DNA of 64,000 bases from Muribaculaceae bacterium (GTDB taxonomy: Bacteria; Bacteroidota; Bacteroidia; Bacteroidales; Muribaculaceae): NCBI GenBank assembly GCA_016290325.1, contig JAEETL010000006.1:42222-106221 (forward strand), read 5' to 3'. Shown piece after piece: positions 36,325 to 45,001 of the stretch (positions are counted from its first letter, which is position 1; each line of letters starts with the position of its first letter). The notes beneath the pieces were generated by a model. It worked only from the letters and a program-made list of their open reading frames with translations, searched no databases and had not been told where the DNA came from. Both the position numbers and the translations under genes were made by a program.

Positions 36325-37401
36325 TTAGAACTTGGTGATGCCCATGATCTCGCGCACGTCGGCCAGCGTCTTGCCTGCACGGGCGCGGGCACGCTCGGCA
36401 CCCATCTCCAGGACGCGGTGCAAGTAAGCACTGTCATTCTCGATGTCGATGATGCGCTCGCGGATGGGCGTGGTCAGCGCCACGATATCCTCGGCAATCT
36501 CCTTCTTGAGGTCGCCGTAGCGGATGGAGCAGTTGTTGTAAGCCTCGGTGAAGAACTCCACCTTGTCGGGGGTGCCGACGAGCTTGAGGATGGTGAACAG
36601 GTTCTGCACAGGCTCGGCCATGGGCATATTGGGCTCGGTGGGACCACCATCGGTCACGGCGCGCATCACCTTCTTGCGGATGGTCTTCTCGTCATCCACG
36701 AGGTAGATGCAGTTACCCTCGCTCTTGCCCATCTTGCCGCTACCGTCCAGACCAGGCACCTTCACGGGTGCGCTGCCGAAGTTGAAGTTCTGCGGCTCAT
36801 TGAAATAGTCCACCTTGTAGAACGAGTTGAAGCGGCGGGCAAACCTACGGGTCAACTCGAGATGCTGCTCTTGGTCCTTGCCAACGGGCACAAAGTCGGC
36901 GCGCTGGATGAGGATATCCACTGCCATGAGCGTGGGATAGGTCAGCAAACCGGCGTTCACGCGCTTGTTAGTGCTGGCACCGATAATCTCCTTAGCAACG
37001 TCCTCATCGTCATCGCCCTGGGTGGGAGCCGTGATGCCTAATGCCTTGCGGGCCTTATCCTTGAAGGCGGCAGTGCGCATCAGTTCACCTATGCCCACGT
37101 GCATATTGAGCAGCAGATACATCTCACTCACCTCGGGAATGTCACTCTGCACAAAGATGGTCGATTTCTCGGGGTCGAGACCAGCTGCAAGATACTCGGC
37201 TAGGATGTGGCGCACGTTGGTGTGCAGTTCCTTCGGGTCAGGGTTGGTCGTGAGGGCGTGCAGGTCAGCAATAAAGTAATAACTGTCATACTTGCCCTCG
37301 TTCTGCATCTTCACAAAGTTACTCAATGCGCCCAGGTAGTTGCCCAAGTGCAACTGTCCTGTGGGGCGGATTCCGCTTAAAACAATCTTCTTGTTATCCA
37401 T
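36325..37401 (-). CDS. trpS: Tryptophanyl-tRNA synthetase
   Basis: 358 aa class I aminoacyl-tRNA synthetase that charges tRNA-Trp. The HIGH-like motif is HLGN at 18-21 and the KMSKS-like motif is KMGKS at 223-227; GIRPTGQ at 10-16 and FVPVGKDQEQH near 170-180 are typical. An acidic insertion GDDDED around 129-134 is characteristic of a subset of bacterial enzymes. The frame extends 16 codons upstream, but ATG 37401 lies 34 bp after the promoter box and gives the standard N-terminus. Confidence 0.97.
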   Translation of the reverse strand: MDNKKIVLSGIRPTGQLHLGNYLGALSNFVKMQNEGKYDSYYFIADLHALTTNPDPKELHTNVRHILAEYLAAGLDPEKSTIFVQSDIPEVSEMYLLLNMHVGIGELMRTAAFKDKARKALGITAPTQGDDDEDVAKEIIGASTNKRVNAGLLTYPTLMAVDILIQRADFVPVGKDQEQHLELTRRFARRFNSFYKVDYFNEPQNFNFGSAPVKVPGLDGSGKMGKSEGNCIYLVDDEKTIRKKVMRAVTDGGPTEPNMPMAEPVQNLFTILKLVGTPDKVEFFTEAYNNCSIRYGDLKKEIAEDIVALTTPIRERIIDIENDSAYLHRVLEMGAERARARAGKTLADVREIMGITKF

Positions 37402-37435
37402 ATTCTGATTTTTTGTATTTTCAATTAATAGACTG

Positions 37436-37443
37436 CAAAGGTA
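37436..37443 (-). promoter_or_regulatory. -7 promoter box of trpS
   Basis: TACCTTTG on the minus strand, 34 bp before the ATG; a TTG lies about 18 bp further upstream. Confidence 0.6.
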
Positions 37444-37525
37444 ATGCAAATATTGTCAATACAATGTATAAGTGCATGAGATTTTCAATTGACGCTATCC
37501 TAAATTATAGGCAGTCCGAAGCAAA

Positions 37526-38800
37526 TTATTGTTGGCTGTCGATGATTTCAATTTCGAAGATGAGGGTTTCGTTGGGACCGATTGAGTAGTTGATAGAACT
37601 GATGCCATAGGCCAAATTGCTGGGGACGACAACGATTGCCTTGCCGCCGGGCTTCATGAGTTGCAGTATTTCGGAAATGCCTTCAATCTGAAATTCGATA
37701 CTAAGGGGCATGAGTTCGCCTTCGCTCGAGTCAAACACTGTGCCGTCAAGGTGCTTGCCCACATAGTTTCCCACATAGTTTCCCTCATCATCTTCGGTAT
37801 AATTCTTACCCTTGCCCTCCTTCAGCATTTTATAGGCCAGACCGCTCTTGGTGAACTTGAAACTCTTGTCCTTGCGTAATTGTTCCATATAGGCCTCGCC
37901 GGCTTTCTTGTTGGCAATACCATCGGGAGAAAGTCCGGCGACCCTTTCTATCAACGAGTCAATTTTTTCATCCAGTGTTCGATACTCTTCTTCGTCAATG
38001 GATTCGACACTCAATCCACTGATCAGGTGCTCCATGAAGAGGCCTTTGTTAAGTGGCATGCATGCTCGCCTCTGGATATCATCAAATGTTTGAACGATTT
38101 GGAATCCCACTTGTTCATCCTCGGAGGTTTTATCGTATTCCTGTTCAAAGCCGTATTCAATACCTTTGATGATTTGTTCAAAGTTGTATTCAATGCTTTT
38201 GAAGAACTGTTCAAAGTCTGCGTCCGGCTCGCTAAAGATGTTGCGCAACTTGAAACCATCCACAGTGCCTATTGTGCTGCTTAACGAGTCGATTAAGGCG
38301 TTGCTTGGGCACTCGCTGTTGGAATTGATTTGCTCCAAGAAATCATTCATTTTTACGTCCATGGCGTATGCTGTGAGATCGTCAATGGGATTCTCGGTCA
38401 ATAATTCAGCCTTCAGATGCTCTAAAAGCAGTTGTTTGTTGAGATCGCAGCCATGGTCATTCCTGAACTCCTGATTTATTTGGGCTAACGTTTGTCCGAA
38501 CAGCTTTCCGAAGATGAAATATTTGCCCTCTGGGCTATTGAACATCTGGTTGATGGTTTTGGTGACTTGCGCGATATGGATGTCTGCATCAGGAAAGCCG
38601 CGCCATTCCTTGCCTAAATCAATTCCATAATAGTCGCCGAGAATAATACTCAGCGAGTCAACGGCCCTGGTTGCTTCGAGCGAAATGGACTGGTATTCAG
38701 TATTTTGGTTCTCGTCATGGGTGATTTGTTGAGTGGTGTGGCCAAAGGCTGTGAATGCCACAAGTATTATCACAACAGAGTAAAGGAGTCTTTTCATCAT
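37526..38800 (-). CDS. Exported FKBP-type peptidyl-prolyl isomerase with expanded N-terminal region
   Basis: 424 aa with a signal peptide (about residues 1-20). The N-terminal part looks like a duplicated FKBP_N helical domain (about 45-270; two SIILGDYYGIDLG / KQLLLEHLKAEL-like stretches), followed by a C-terminal FKBP domain (about 310-424) that keeps HLDGTVFDSSEG, LMKPGGKAIVVVPSNLAYG and NETLIFEIEIID. This is the Mip/FkpA layout: periplasmic dimeric proline isomerases and chaperones. Two in-frame tandem duplications are visible: an 11-residue unit FEQxxKxIEYx near 190-215 and YVGNYVGK before the FKBP domain. Own promoter. Confidence 0.9.
   Translation of the reverse strand: MMKRLLYSVVIILVAFTAFGHTTQQITHDENQNTEYQSISLEATRAVDSLSIILGDYYGIDLGKEWRGFPDADIHIAQVTKTINQMFNSPEGKYFIFGKLFGQTLAQINQEFRNDHGCDLNKQLLLEHLKAELLTENPIDDLTAYAMDVKMNDFLEQINSNSECPSNALIDSLSSTIGTVDGFKLRNIFSEPDADFEQFFKSIEYNFEQIIKGIEYGFEQEYDKTSEDEQVGFQIVQTFDDIQRRACMPLNKGLFMEHLISGLSVESIDEEEYRTLDEKIDSLIERVAGLSPDGIANKKAGEAYMEQLRKDKSFKFTKSGLAYKMLKEGKGKNYTEDDEGNYVGNYVGKHLDGTVFDSSEGELMPLSIEFQIEGISEILQLMKPGGKAIVVVPSNLAYGISSINYSIGPNETLIFEIEIIDSQQ
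37760..37783 (-). repeat. 12-bp tandem duplication within the FKBP gene
   Basis: CACATAGTTTCC occurs twice in tandem on the + strand, adding four residues (YVGN/YVGK) just before the FKBP domain. Confidence 0.85.
38142..38216 (-). repeat. 33-bp tandem repeat within the FKBP gene
   Basis: Units start TGTTCAAAG at 38142, 38175 and 38208 (about 2.3 copies). The 33-bp period encodes 11 residues (FEQ..K.IEY.), so copy-number change would stay in frame. Confidence 0.85.
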
Positions 38801-38839
38801 AGTATTATGGACATTTTTTAATCAGGATGATTGATGCTA

Positions 38840-38847
38840 CAAAGTTA
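38840..38847 (-). promoter_or_regulatory. -7 promoter box of the FKBP gene
   Basis: TAACTTTG on the minus strand, 39 bp before the ATG. Confidence 0.55.
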
Positions 38848-38924
38848 CGCAGTGCCCAATGCTCAACAACGAGTGGATTTGTTAAACATCGTTAAAGCCC
38901 GTGCGTGCTATGGCGTAGTGCCGT

Positions 38925-39725
38925 TTACTCGACCATCTCCAGCAGTTGCTGGGCGATGCCTGGACAAGCCGCGAGGATGCAGATGCCGTGGTCCTCACGG
39001 TAACGCTTGACGAAGGCTCCAGCTTCAAGGGCGATGAGTTCGCCGGCACAGGCATCCCATTCCTTGAGGTTCAACTCCCAGTAACCGTCGAGCCATCCGG
39101 CAGCCACATAGCTCAGGTCCATCGCTGCCGACCCCAGTCGCCTGATGCCTCTCACGCGGGGCATGACCTGGGCAAAACGGTCCAGGTTGTTATCAGGGTT
39201 GGTGGCTTTGTCATAGGGGAAGCCTGTCGAAACGACGGCGCGCTGCAATTCGGTAGTGCCTTTGGCCTCCAGGCGCCCGTAAGGCCCGTATGCTCCTTTT
39301 CCCTTGATGGCAAAGAATTCCTCGTCGAGTGAGGGCGCATAGACGTAGCCCATGCGGGTCTCACCATCCACCTTCAGGCCGATAGAGACACAATAGGTGG
39401 CAATGCCCGCGCTATAATTCACTGTGCCGTCCAGCGGGTCGATGACCCATTGATAGCTCGCCTGGCGGTGATCATCACCGCTCTCCTCGCTCAGGATGGC
39501 GTGGTCAGGGAAACGTGTGTGAATCCGGTCGATGATTAAGCGCTCGCTGGCCTTATCGGCCTCGGTCACGATGTCATAAGCACTACCCTTGTCCTCGATA
39601 CTCAAGTCACGACGGCGAAAGTAACTCCTCAGCACTTCGCCTGCCGCATGACCCATCTCACGGGCACACTGCAACCACTCGGCTTCCTGGAGTGAACATC
39701 CCATCATAGCAAATTCATTTTCCAT
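38925..39725 (-). CDS. Inositol monophosphatase family phosphatase
   Basis: 266 aa Mg-dependent phosphatase of the IMPase/SuhB/CysQ superfamily. Metal-binding residues are in place: Glu80-Glu81 (LSEES), DPLDGT with Asp96 and Asp99, and WDACAGELI with Asp224. The substrate could be inositol phosphate, 3'-phosphoadenosine phosphate or another sugar phosphate; the sequence does not decide. It lies downstream of an Lrp-type regulator on the same strand, but a terminator stands between them. The promoter is unclear. Confidence 0.92.
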   Translation of the reverse strand: MENEFAMMGCSLQEAEWLQCAREMGHAAGEVLRSYFRRRDLSIEDKGSAYDIVTEADKASERLIIDRIHTRFPDHAILSEESGDDHRQASYQWVIDPLDGTVNYSAGIATYCVSIGLKVDGETRMGYVYAPSLDEEFFAIKGKGAYGPYGRLEAKGTTELQRAVVSTGFPYDKATNPDNNLDRFAQVMPRVRGIRRLGSAAMDLSYVAAGWLDGYWELNLKEWDACAGELIALEAGAFVKRYREDHGICILAACPGIAQQLLEMVE

Positions 39726-39782
39726 GTTTTTCTCTCCTACTTTTTAACCTTTATAAAACCTATTTTGAAACCTGATATCATT

Positions 39783-39810
39783 AAAAAGGGGGCTTCAATC
39801 GTGCCCCCTT
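39783..39810 (-). terminator. Terminator of the Lrp-family gene
   Basis: Minus-strand stem AAGGGGGC / GCCCCCTT (39786-39810) followed by TTT, just past the regulator stop at 39821. Confidence 0.8.
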
Positions 39811-39820
39811 GTTAATCGTC

Positions 39821-40303
39821 TTATGCGTTTCCTTCATCTCCACTATCGGGAGCAATCGGGATTTGGCGCTTAAATACTTCCTTGAACGTGATGAGCGTCT
39901 CGCTGCGGCCCAGACCCATCTTCATGAAGCGGTCATGGATAATCTGCAGCAGGTCGTCATTATTTTTGGCATAGAGCTTGATGAACAGGTCATACTTACC
40001 TGTCGTGAAATAGCATTCCACCACCTCAGGAACTGTCTTAAGCCTGGAAACAACCTCGTCAAATTTTGACGGGTCATTCAGGAAGAAGCCGATGTAGGCA
40101 CAGGTCTCATAGCCAACCGATGCTGGATCTATCAACGAGATTGAACCCCTAATGACACCCATGTTGTACAACTTCTGGATGCGTTGATGAATAGCAGCAC
40201 CTGACACATTACATGCTCGAGCAATCTCCAAATAAGGCTTGCGAGCATTGAGTGATAACATTTTTAGAATCTTGTAATCGAGTGAGTCGAGTTTAGTAGC
40301 CAT
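39821..40303 (-). CDS. Lrp/AsnC-family transcriptional regulator
   Basis: 160 aa: an N-terminal winged helix-turn-helix (about 5-60; LDYKILKMLSLNARKPYLEIA, then VSGAAIHQRIQKL as the recognition helix) and a C-terminal RAM ligand-binding domain (about 68-145; VVECYFTTGKYDLFIKLYAK). It is a feast/famine regulator that typically senses amino acids; the target genes are unknown. The frame extends 16 codons further, but ATG 40303 gives the standard start. A TATCTTTG box leaves a ~93-nt leader, room for autoregulation. Confidence 0.94.
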   Translation of the reverse strand: MATKLDSLDYKILKMLSLNARKPYLEIARACNVSGAAIHQRIQKLYNMGVIRGSISLIDPASVGYETCAYIGFFLNDPSKFDEVVSRLKTVPEVVECYFTTGKYDLFIKLYAKNNDDLLQIIHDRFMKMGLGRSETLITFKEVFKRQIPIAPDSGDEGNA

Positions 40304-40402
40304 AAAATATAGTTTTTTAAATATTAATGCTGAATAGTAATGTTCCCGCAATCATGGCAATCTACCATCCAATTTTAGACTGTTCGCATGACTTACGGCC
40401 CA

Positions 40403-40410
40403 CAAAGATA
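40403..40410 (-). promoter_or_regulatory. -7 promoter box of the Lrp-family gene
   Basis: TATCTTTG on the minus strand, 99 bp before the ATG, in a very AT-rich region (about 40304-40540) with no other gene. Confidence 0.55.
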
Positions 40411-40540
40411 CAAACTTTTTTCAAAATAATGATAATTTATCATATTTTTTTATATTATTCTTCAAATTTTAAATGATTTTACCCATGCATCTTGATAATT
40501 TCCTTAGTCTAAAGTGGGTCTTTAGAATTTACATCCCATA

Positions 40541-40574
40541 AAAAAGTGGCAGCATGAAAAACCACACTGCCACT
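40541..40574 (-). terminator. Terminator of the OPT / thioredoxin-fold operon
   Basis: AGTGGCAG / CTGCCACT stem (40545-40574, minus strand) followed by TTTTT. Confidence 0.85.
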
Positions 40575-40599
40575 CCAAATCAGGTATAAAGTTTTTTCT

Positions 40600-41685
40600 T
40601 TACTTCATGTATTTAGCCACGGCCGATTTGAGCATGGCCGCATCCTCGACACGCTCAACAATCTCACCATTGCGGATGATGAACGTCGTGGGAATGCCGG
40701 TCACATTGTAGTAACCCACATATTGCGAATTGATACTGCGCGGGTCAAACACCGTGATCCACGGCAAATTCTTGGCGGCCTGCCTCCAAGCCACGTTATC
40801 CTGGTCAACGCTCACCTGATAGATGGTCAAGCCACGAGAGTGATAACTCTGGTAGATGTCATTCAGCAGTTTGTTGAGCTGCGGCGAGATTTCGGTCTGA
40901 TAGGCCGTGAAGTCAAGCAACACCACGCGGTTTTCCTCAGCCACTTTGGCAAGGCTGTATTCCTTGCCGTGATAGTCCTGCAACTTAATGTCGATGAGCG
41001 AAGTGACGTCGGCATACACCGTGTCGGTGGGGGCTGTCATCGCGCGGCGACGACGCTGGCCATCCAATAGCAGGTTGACCAGGTAGTCGGTGCGGGGGTC
41101 ATCGGGCCTAAAGGAATTGAACGCATTGGCTACCGCGCCGATGATGCGCAAATCGTTATCGTTCAACGGGTCGAACAGCGGTTTTCCACCTATATACTTA
41201 TTGATCGTATAATAGGCTACGATACCGCTCGGGTCGGCCACGATTTGACGCGACAACTGGTCCTTCCAGGCCTGTAATTCAGCATCCGTCCCTTTGCCAT
41301 TAGCAAATTTCATAGCCTCCTTGTCAATCTTCATCACCTGCTCGGCATGCTCGCTACCGGCAAGTGTATAGTCGGTAGCAAAACCTGACAGTTTGGTGTT
41401 AATCGTCAAGTGATCCAGGCTATCGACCGGGAAACAAATCGACTGGTTACCGTAACGCAACTGATAGATGCTGGGCACCTCGGGAGCGGGAGCGCTCACG
41501 CTATACTTGCCGTTCTTGTCAACCTTCACGGTGTCGACAGTGTACCACTCACCGTTGCTCGATTGCTCAAGCACCACCACGGTCGAGTCGGTAGCGCCAT
41601 CGATTGTGCCATCAACCTGGAATTTGTTGCCGTTACATGCCGTCAAAGCTGCAATGGCAATCATCATTAATAAAACTTTCTTCAT
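40600..41685 (-). CDS. DUF4369 lipoprotein with thioredoxin-like domain lacking CxxC
   Basis: 361 aa. A signal peptide with lipobox LTAC precedes a DUF4369 domain (about 22-110; FQVDGTIDGATDSTVVVLEQ) and a helical middle (about 115-215). The C-terminal TlpA-like thioredoxin fold (about 230-361) keeps VVLLDFTAY and the cis-Pro region GIPTTFIIRNGEIV. The usual CxxC after the first strand is absent: the segment reads FTAYQTEISPQ. It is therefore unlikely to be a thiol oxidoreductase and may be a binding protein. It lies 21 bp downstream of an OPT transporter and is probably co-transcribed with it. ATG 41685 is chosen over one six codons upstream. Confidence 0.85.
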   Translation of the reverse strand: MKKVLLMMIAIAALTACNGNKFQVDGTIDGATDSTVVVLEQSSNGEWYTVDTVKVDKNGKYSVSAPAPEVPSIYQLRYGNQSICFPVDSLDHLTINTKLSGFATDYTLAGSEHAEQVMKIDKEAMKFANGKGTDAELQAWKDQLSRQIVADPSGIVAYYTINKYIGGKPLFDPLNDNDLRIIGAVANAFNSFRPDDPRTDYLVNLLLDGQRRRRAMTAPTDTVYADVTSLIDIKLQDYHGKEYSLAKVAEENRVVLLDFTAYQTEISPQLNKLLNDIYQSYHSRGLTIYQVSVDQDNVAWRQAAKNLPWITVFDPRSINSQYVGYYNVTGIPTTFIIRNGEIVERVEDAAMLKSAVAKYMK

Positions 41686-41706
41686 GTCTTTAATGAATTC
41701 CAACGA

Positions 41707-43683
41707 TTATTTAGCGGAATCCTTGCGGGCCTTGAGGCTATAAACGGCAAGGAAGATAATCAAGGCGAGGTACATCACAACGCCCAGCGTGTTGGTCAAC
41801 GTTTCGCTCTCAGGAGCATTGAACTTGACATCACAGAATGCGAGGGCTGCACAAACAACACCCATCAATGCACCGCCGGCAATGAAACCGCTGGCGATGA
41901 GCGTGCCGCGCTCCTTGCGAGCGTTATTCACGGCCTCATCCTTGCTGCGGCTACCCACGAACCAACTAACGATGGCACCGATGAGCAGCGGAGCATTCAA
42001 CTGGAAGGGGATAAACATACCCAGCGAGAAAGGCAGGGCGGGAACCTTAAGCCAGTTAAGCAACAGGGCAAGAACAGCGCCCACGCCGTAGAGCAACCAA
42101 GGAGTATCGCCACCCATCATCAGGGGGTCGATAACAGCGGCCATAGCGTTAGCCTGGGGAGCAGCCATGACGTTGGGATCGGTAAAGCCGTAAGCCTTGT
42201 TCAAGATCATCATCACACCGCCAACGGTAGCTGCCGACACGAGGGTGCCGACAAACTTCCACGTCTGCTGCTTGGCAGGAGTGGTACCAATCCAGTAACC
42301 GATCTTCATATCGGTTACCATACCGCCAGCCATTGACAGAGCCGTGCAAACCACGCCACCGATAACCATAGCGGCCACGATACCTTGAGAGCCTTTCAGA
42401 CCAATGGAAACAAAGATCACACTGGCAACGATAAGTGTCATCAGGGTCATACCCGACACGGGATTACTGCCCACGATAGCGATAGCGTTAGCGGCTACGG
42501 TAGTAAACAGGAAGGCAATGACAAGGACGACTAAGAATGCGACAATAGACTGCATCAGGTTGTGGATAACGCCGATATAGAAGAATACGAAGGTGATCAA
42601 CAAAGCTGCCAACAGGGCAAACACGAGCACCTTCATCGAGATGTCACGCTGATGGCGCTCCACCTGCTGCCCCTGGCTCTGCTCCTGGCTCTTGAAGGCC
42701 TGTCCAGCCAGTCCGGCGGCACTCTTGATAACACCCCACGACTTGATGATGCCGATGATACCGCTCATGGCGATACCGCCAATACCGATAAACTTAGCGC
42801 CACCAGTGAAAATGTCTTCGGGAGATGCCGTAGCCAGTTCAGGATTCATTGAGCCCATGAGCGGCACAATCACCCACCAAATGAAAGCACTACCTGCAAA
42901 GATGATAAAGGCATAAGGCAGACCGATGATGTAGCCCATACCCAGGGCTGCGGCACTGGTATTCACCTTGAAGATCATCTTCACATTCTCGGTAAAGCCG
43001 TTCAGCGCGGGAATAGCAGCGGTGGTAAGCACTTCTTTCCACCAGTGGAAGGTAGAGAGCATGAAGTCATAGGCACCGCCCACGATACCGGCAATGAGCA
43101 GATGACGCACCTGGCTGCCACCCTTCTGACCGCTCACGAGCACCTGGGTGGTCGCGGTAGCCTCGGGGAACGGGAACTTGCCATGCTGGTCGCTCACAAA
43201 GTACTTGCGGAAGGGGATAAAGAACAGGATACCCAAGCAACCGCCCAGTAACGAACTCAAGAAAATTTCCAGGAAGTTCACCGTGATGTCGGGATACTTG
43301 GCCTGCAAGATGTAAAGAGCCGGCAGGGTGAAGATGGCACCGGCAACGATGATGCCCGACGCGGCACCAATCGACTGGATGATGACATTCTCGCCCAGCG
43401 AGTTCTTGCGCTTGGTCGCAGCGCCAATGCCAGCGGCAATGATGGCAATGGGGATAGCGGCCTCAAACACCTGACCCAGTTTCAAGCCCAGGTAGGCGGT
43501 AGCGGCACTGAAGATGACCGCCATAATCAAACCCAGCGAGACTGAGTAGGGCGTAATCTCGGGATACGTCTTGTCGGGCTTCAAGATGGGGACATATTTC
43601 TCCCCCGGCTTGAGCTCGCGCGTAGCGTTCTCGGGCAACGACATCTCGTCTTGCTCTTGAATAATGATTTCTTCGTCTTTCAT
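41707..43683 (-). CDS. OPT-family oligopeptide transporter
   Basis: 658 aa inner-membrane carrier with about 15 membrane segments after a polar N-terminus of ~45 residues. It matches the OPT family (YPEITPYSVSLGLIMAVIFSAATAYLGL-type first helix, LGENVIIQSIGAASG, PATATTQVLV-like PEATATTQ loop). OPT proteins import peptides or metal chelates using the proton gradient; the bacterial substrate is usually unknown. The promoter lies in a dispersed repeat copy. It is first gene of a two-gene unit with the DUF4369 lipoprotein. Confidence 0.93.
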   Translation of the reverse strand: MKDEEIIIQEQDEMSLPENATRELKPGEKYVPILKPDKTYPEITPYSVSLGLIMAVIFSAATAYLGLKLGQVFEAAIPIAIIAAGIGAATKRKNSLGENVIIQSIGAASGIIVAGAIFTLPALYILQAKYPDITVNFLEIFLSSLLGGCLGILFFIPFRKYFVSDQHGKFPFPEATATTQVLVSGQKGGSQVRHLLIAGIVGGAYDFMLSTFHWWKEVLTTAAIPALNGFTENVKMIFKVNTSAAALGMGYIIGLPYAFIIFAGSAFIWWVIVPLMGSMNPELATASPEDIFTGGAKFIGIGGIAMSGIIGIIKSWGVIKSAAGLAGQAFKSQEQSQGQQVERHQRDISMKVLVFALLAALLITFVFFYIGVIHNLMQSIVAFLVVLVIAFLFTTVAANAIAIVGSNPVSGMTLMTLIVASVIFVSIGLKGSQGIVAAMVIGGVVCTALSMAGGMVTDMKIGYWIGTTPAKQQTWKFVGTLVSAATVGGVMMILNKAYGFTDPNVMAAPQANAMAAVIDPLMMGGDTPWLLYGVGAVLALLLNWLKVPALPFSLGMFIPFQLNAPLLIGAIVSWFVGSRSKDEAVNNARKERGTLIASGFIAGGALMGVVCAALAFCDVKFNAPESETLTNTLGVVMYLALIIFLAVYSLKARKDSAK

Positions 43684-43730
43684 AAAAAATAGATGTTTTT
43701 GTTATTGATTTGGATGTTTTAGCCAGTTAA

Positions 43731-43738
43731 CAAAAATA
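43731..43738 (-). promoter_or_regulatory. -7 promoter box of the OPT transporter gene
   Basis: TATTTTTG on the minus strand, 47 bp before the ATG, adjoining a diverged copy of the dispersed repeat. Confidence 0.6.
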
Positions 43739-43792
43739 GTGCAAGCCCAATTCAAAACCATATATAAACTTGAGTTTTGTCTAGGCAAAGCC
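43738..43792 (-). repeat. Diverged copy of the dispersed promoter-bearing repeat
   Basis: Starts AGTGCAAGCC, has a CAAAAC block and a GTTTTGTCTAGGC block matching the order of the copies at 17574 and 26674. More diverged than those; its -33 box is not a clean TTG. Confidence 0.5.
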
Positions 43793-43918
43793 AAATAAAT
43801 TCAAACTGCGAAGATAGGCATAATTTAGCAATCCCACATCATGTCATGCCTGAAATATGCGTTTTTTCTTTTCAGCAGGACCTTATGGACACACCAGCAC
43901 CGATAGATACGTTTCTTT

Positions 43919-43949
43919 TTGCGAGTTGGAAAGATTTACATTACCTTTG
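43919..43949 (+). promoter_or_regulatory. Promoter of the exported protein gene at 43979
   Basis: TTG (43919-43921), 20-bp spacer, TACCTTTG (43942-43949), 29 bp before the ATG. Its position rules out an earlier in-frame start at 43919. Confidence 0.75.
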
Positions 43950-43978
43950 CCGAGGAAAACATTAAACACAAGACTATT

Positions 43979-44929
43979 ATGATAAAGAGATTCATATTGC
44001 TGGCCATTATAGCCGTGGCATCAATAGGGACACTGAGCGCCCAAAACAACGACGAGCGGACGGCCTATGACGAAGCCATGAACTCGGGCACTGTTGAGGC
44101 TTGGAACACATTCCTGAACGAGTTCCCGCAAGGGCACTTTGCCGAGCAGGCCCGTAAACTGCGTGATGCGGCTATTGTCAACACTTACTGCAACGAGCAG
44201 GTGACCCTTGATGACCTTACGGCCTATATGGACACAGCCCACGTCTTTGAACCCCGCATCAAGCTCTTTTACAGCAACCTCGTCAACAATCCCACCCACA
44301 GCTACCGCATCGAGCACCTGGATGTGGGCTTCAACGGTTGCACGGGACGCGTCGATGAACAGGTCACCATGGCCGATGGCAGCAAGCGTAATAACATCTT
44401 CATTTTCAACAAGCAAGGATTACTCACCCAATCCAGCATCCAAGGCAGCAAAGGCGTTAAAACAGTGATTGACTATGCCTATTCCTATGACAACCTGCAC
44501 GGTTTTAGCCTCAAGCAGAGCAAGCGTAAAGGCAAAACCATCAACTTCGCGCCCATCTATGATGAGAACGACCGTCGCGTGACTATCAAGGGGGACAACG
44601 GCAGCCGCCAGGATTACACGTTTAACGAGAAAGGACAACTCACCAAACTCGTCATCACTCAGGCGAAAAACGATAAACGAACGCTGCTTTACAAAGATGG
44701 TTATGTAATTAGAGAGGAAGTGGGAGGCAAGGTTTTCCGCTATCATTACGACTTTGACACCGCCACCGGCAAGAAATTCCTCATTGCCATCAAGGAGCTT
44801 AAGGGCAATGACGTGGTGCATGAGCGCACTTTTGATTACGACATCGACACCCACGGCCGCTACACCCGCGTGGCTATTGCCCTCGACGGCAAGAAACAGA
44901 TGACAATTACAAGAAGTTACAGCTTTTAA
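43979..44929 (+). CDS. Exported protein with YD/RHS-like beta repeats, unknown function
   Basis: 316 aa with a signal peptide (MIKRFILLAIIAVASIGTLSAQ). The next ~70 residues are helical and resemble a TPR-like repeat (AYDEAMNSGTVEAWNTFLNEFPQGHFAEQARKL pattern). The rest is a series of short beta hairpins with FNKQGLLT, YDENDRRV, FNEKGQLTKL and YDIDTHGRYTRV, like the toxin-antitoxin-type YwqK or YD repeats used as beta-solenoids. No catalytic motif seen. It is followed 72 bp later by the PorE-like gene on the same strand, so the two may share a transcript. Confidence 0.72.
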   Translation: MIKRFILLAIIAVASIGTLSAQNNDERTAYDEAMNSGTVEAWNTFLNEFPQGHFAEQARKLRDAAIVNTYCNEQVTLDDLTAYMDTAHVFEPRIKLFYSNLVNNPTHSYRIEHLDVGFNGCTGRVDEQVTMADGSKRNNIFIFNKQGLLTQSSIQGSKGVKTVIDYAYSYDNLHGFSLKQSKRKGKTINFAPIYDENDRRVTIKGDNGSRQDYTFNEKGQLTKLVITQAKNDKRTLLYKDGYVIREEVGGKVFRYHYDFDTATGKKFLIAIKELKGNDVVHERTFDYDIDTHGRYTRVAIALDGKKQMTITRSYSF

Positions 44930-45001
44930 CCGTTAAGGCACCCTATACAATAAATGGGGCGGGTTTATCGTTTTAATCTAAAAGCACTTGTAACGCATCT
45001 C

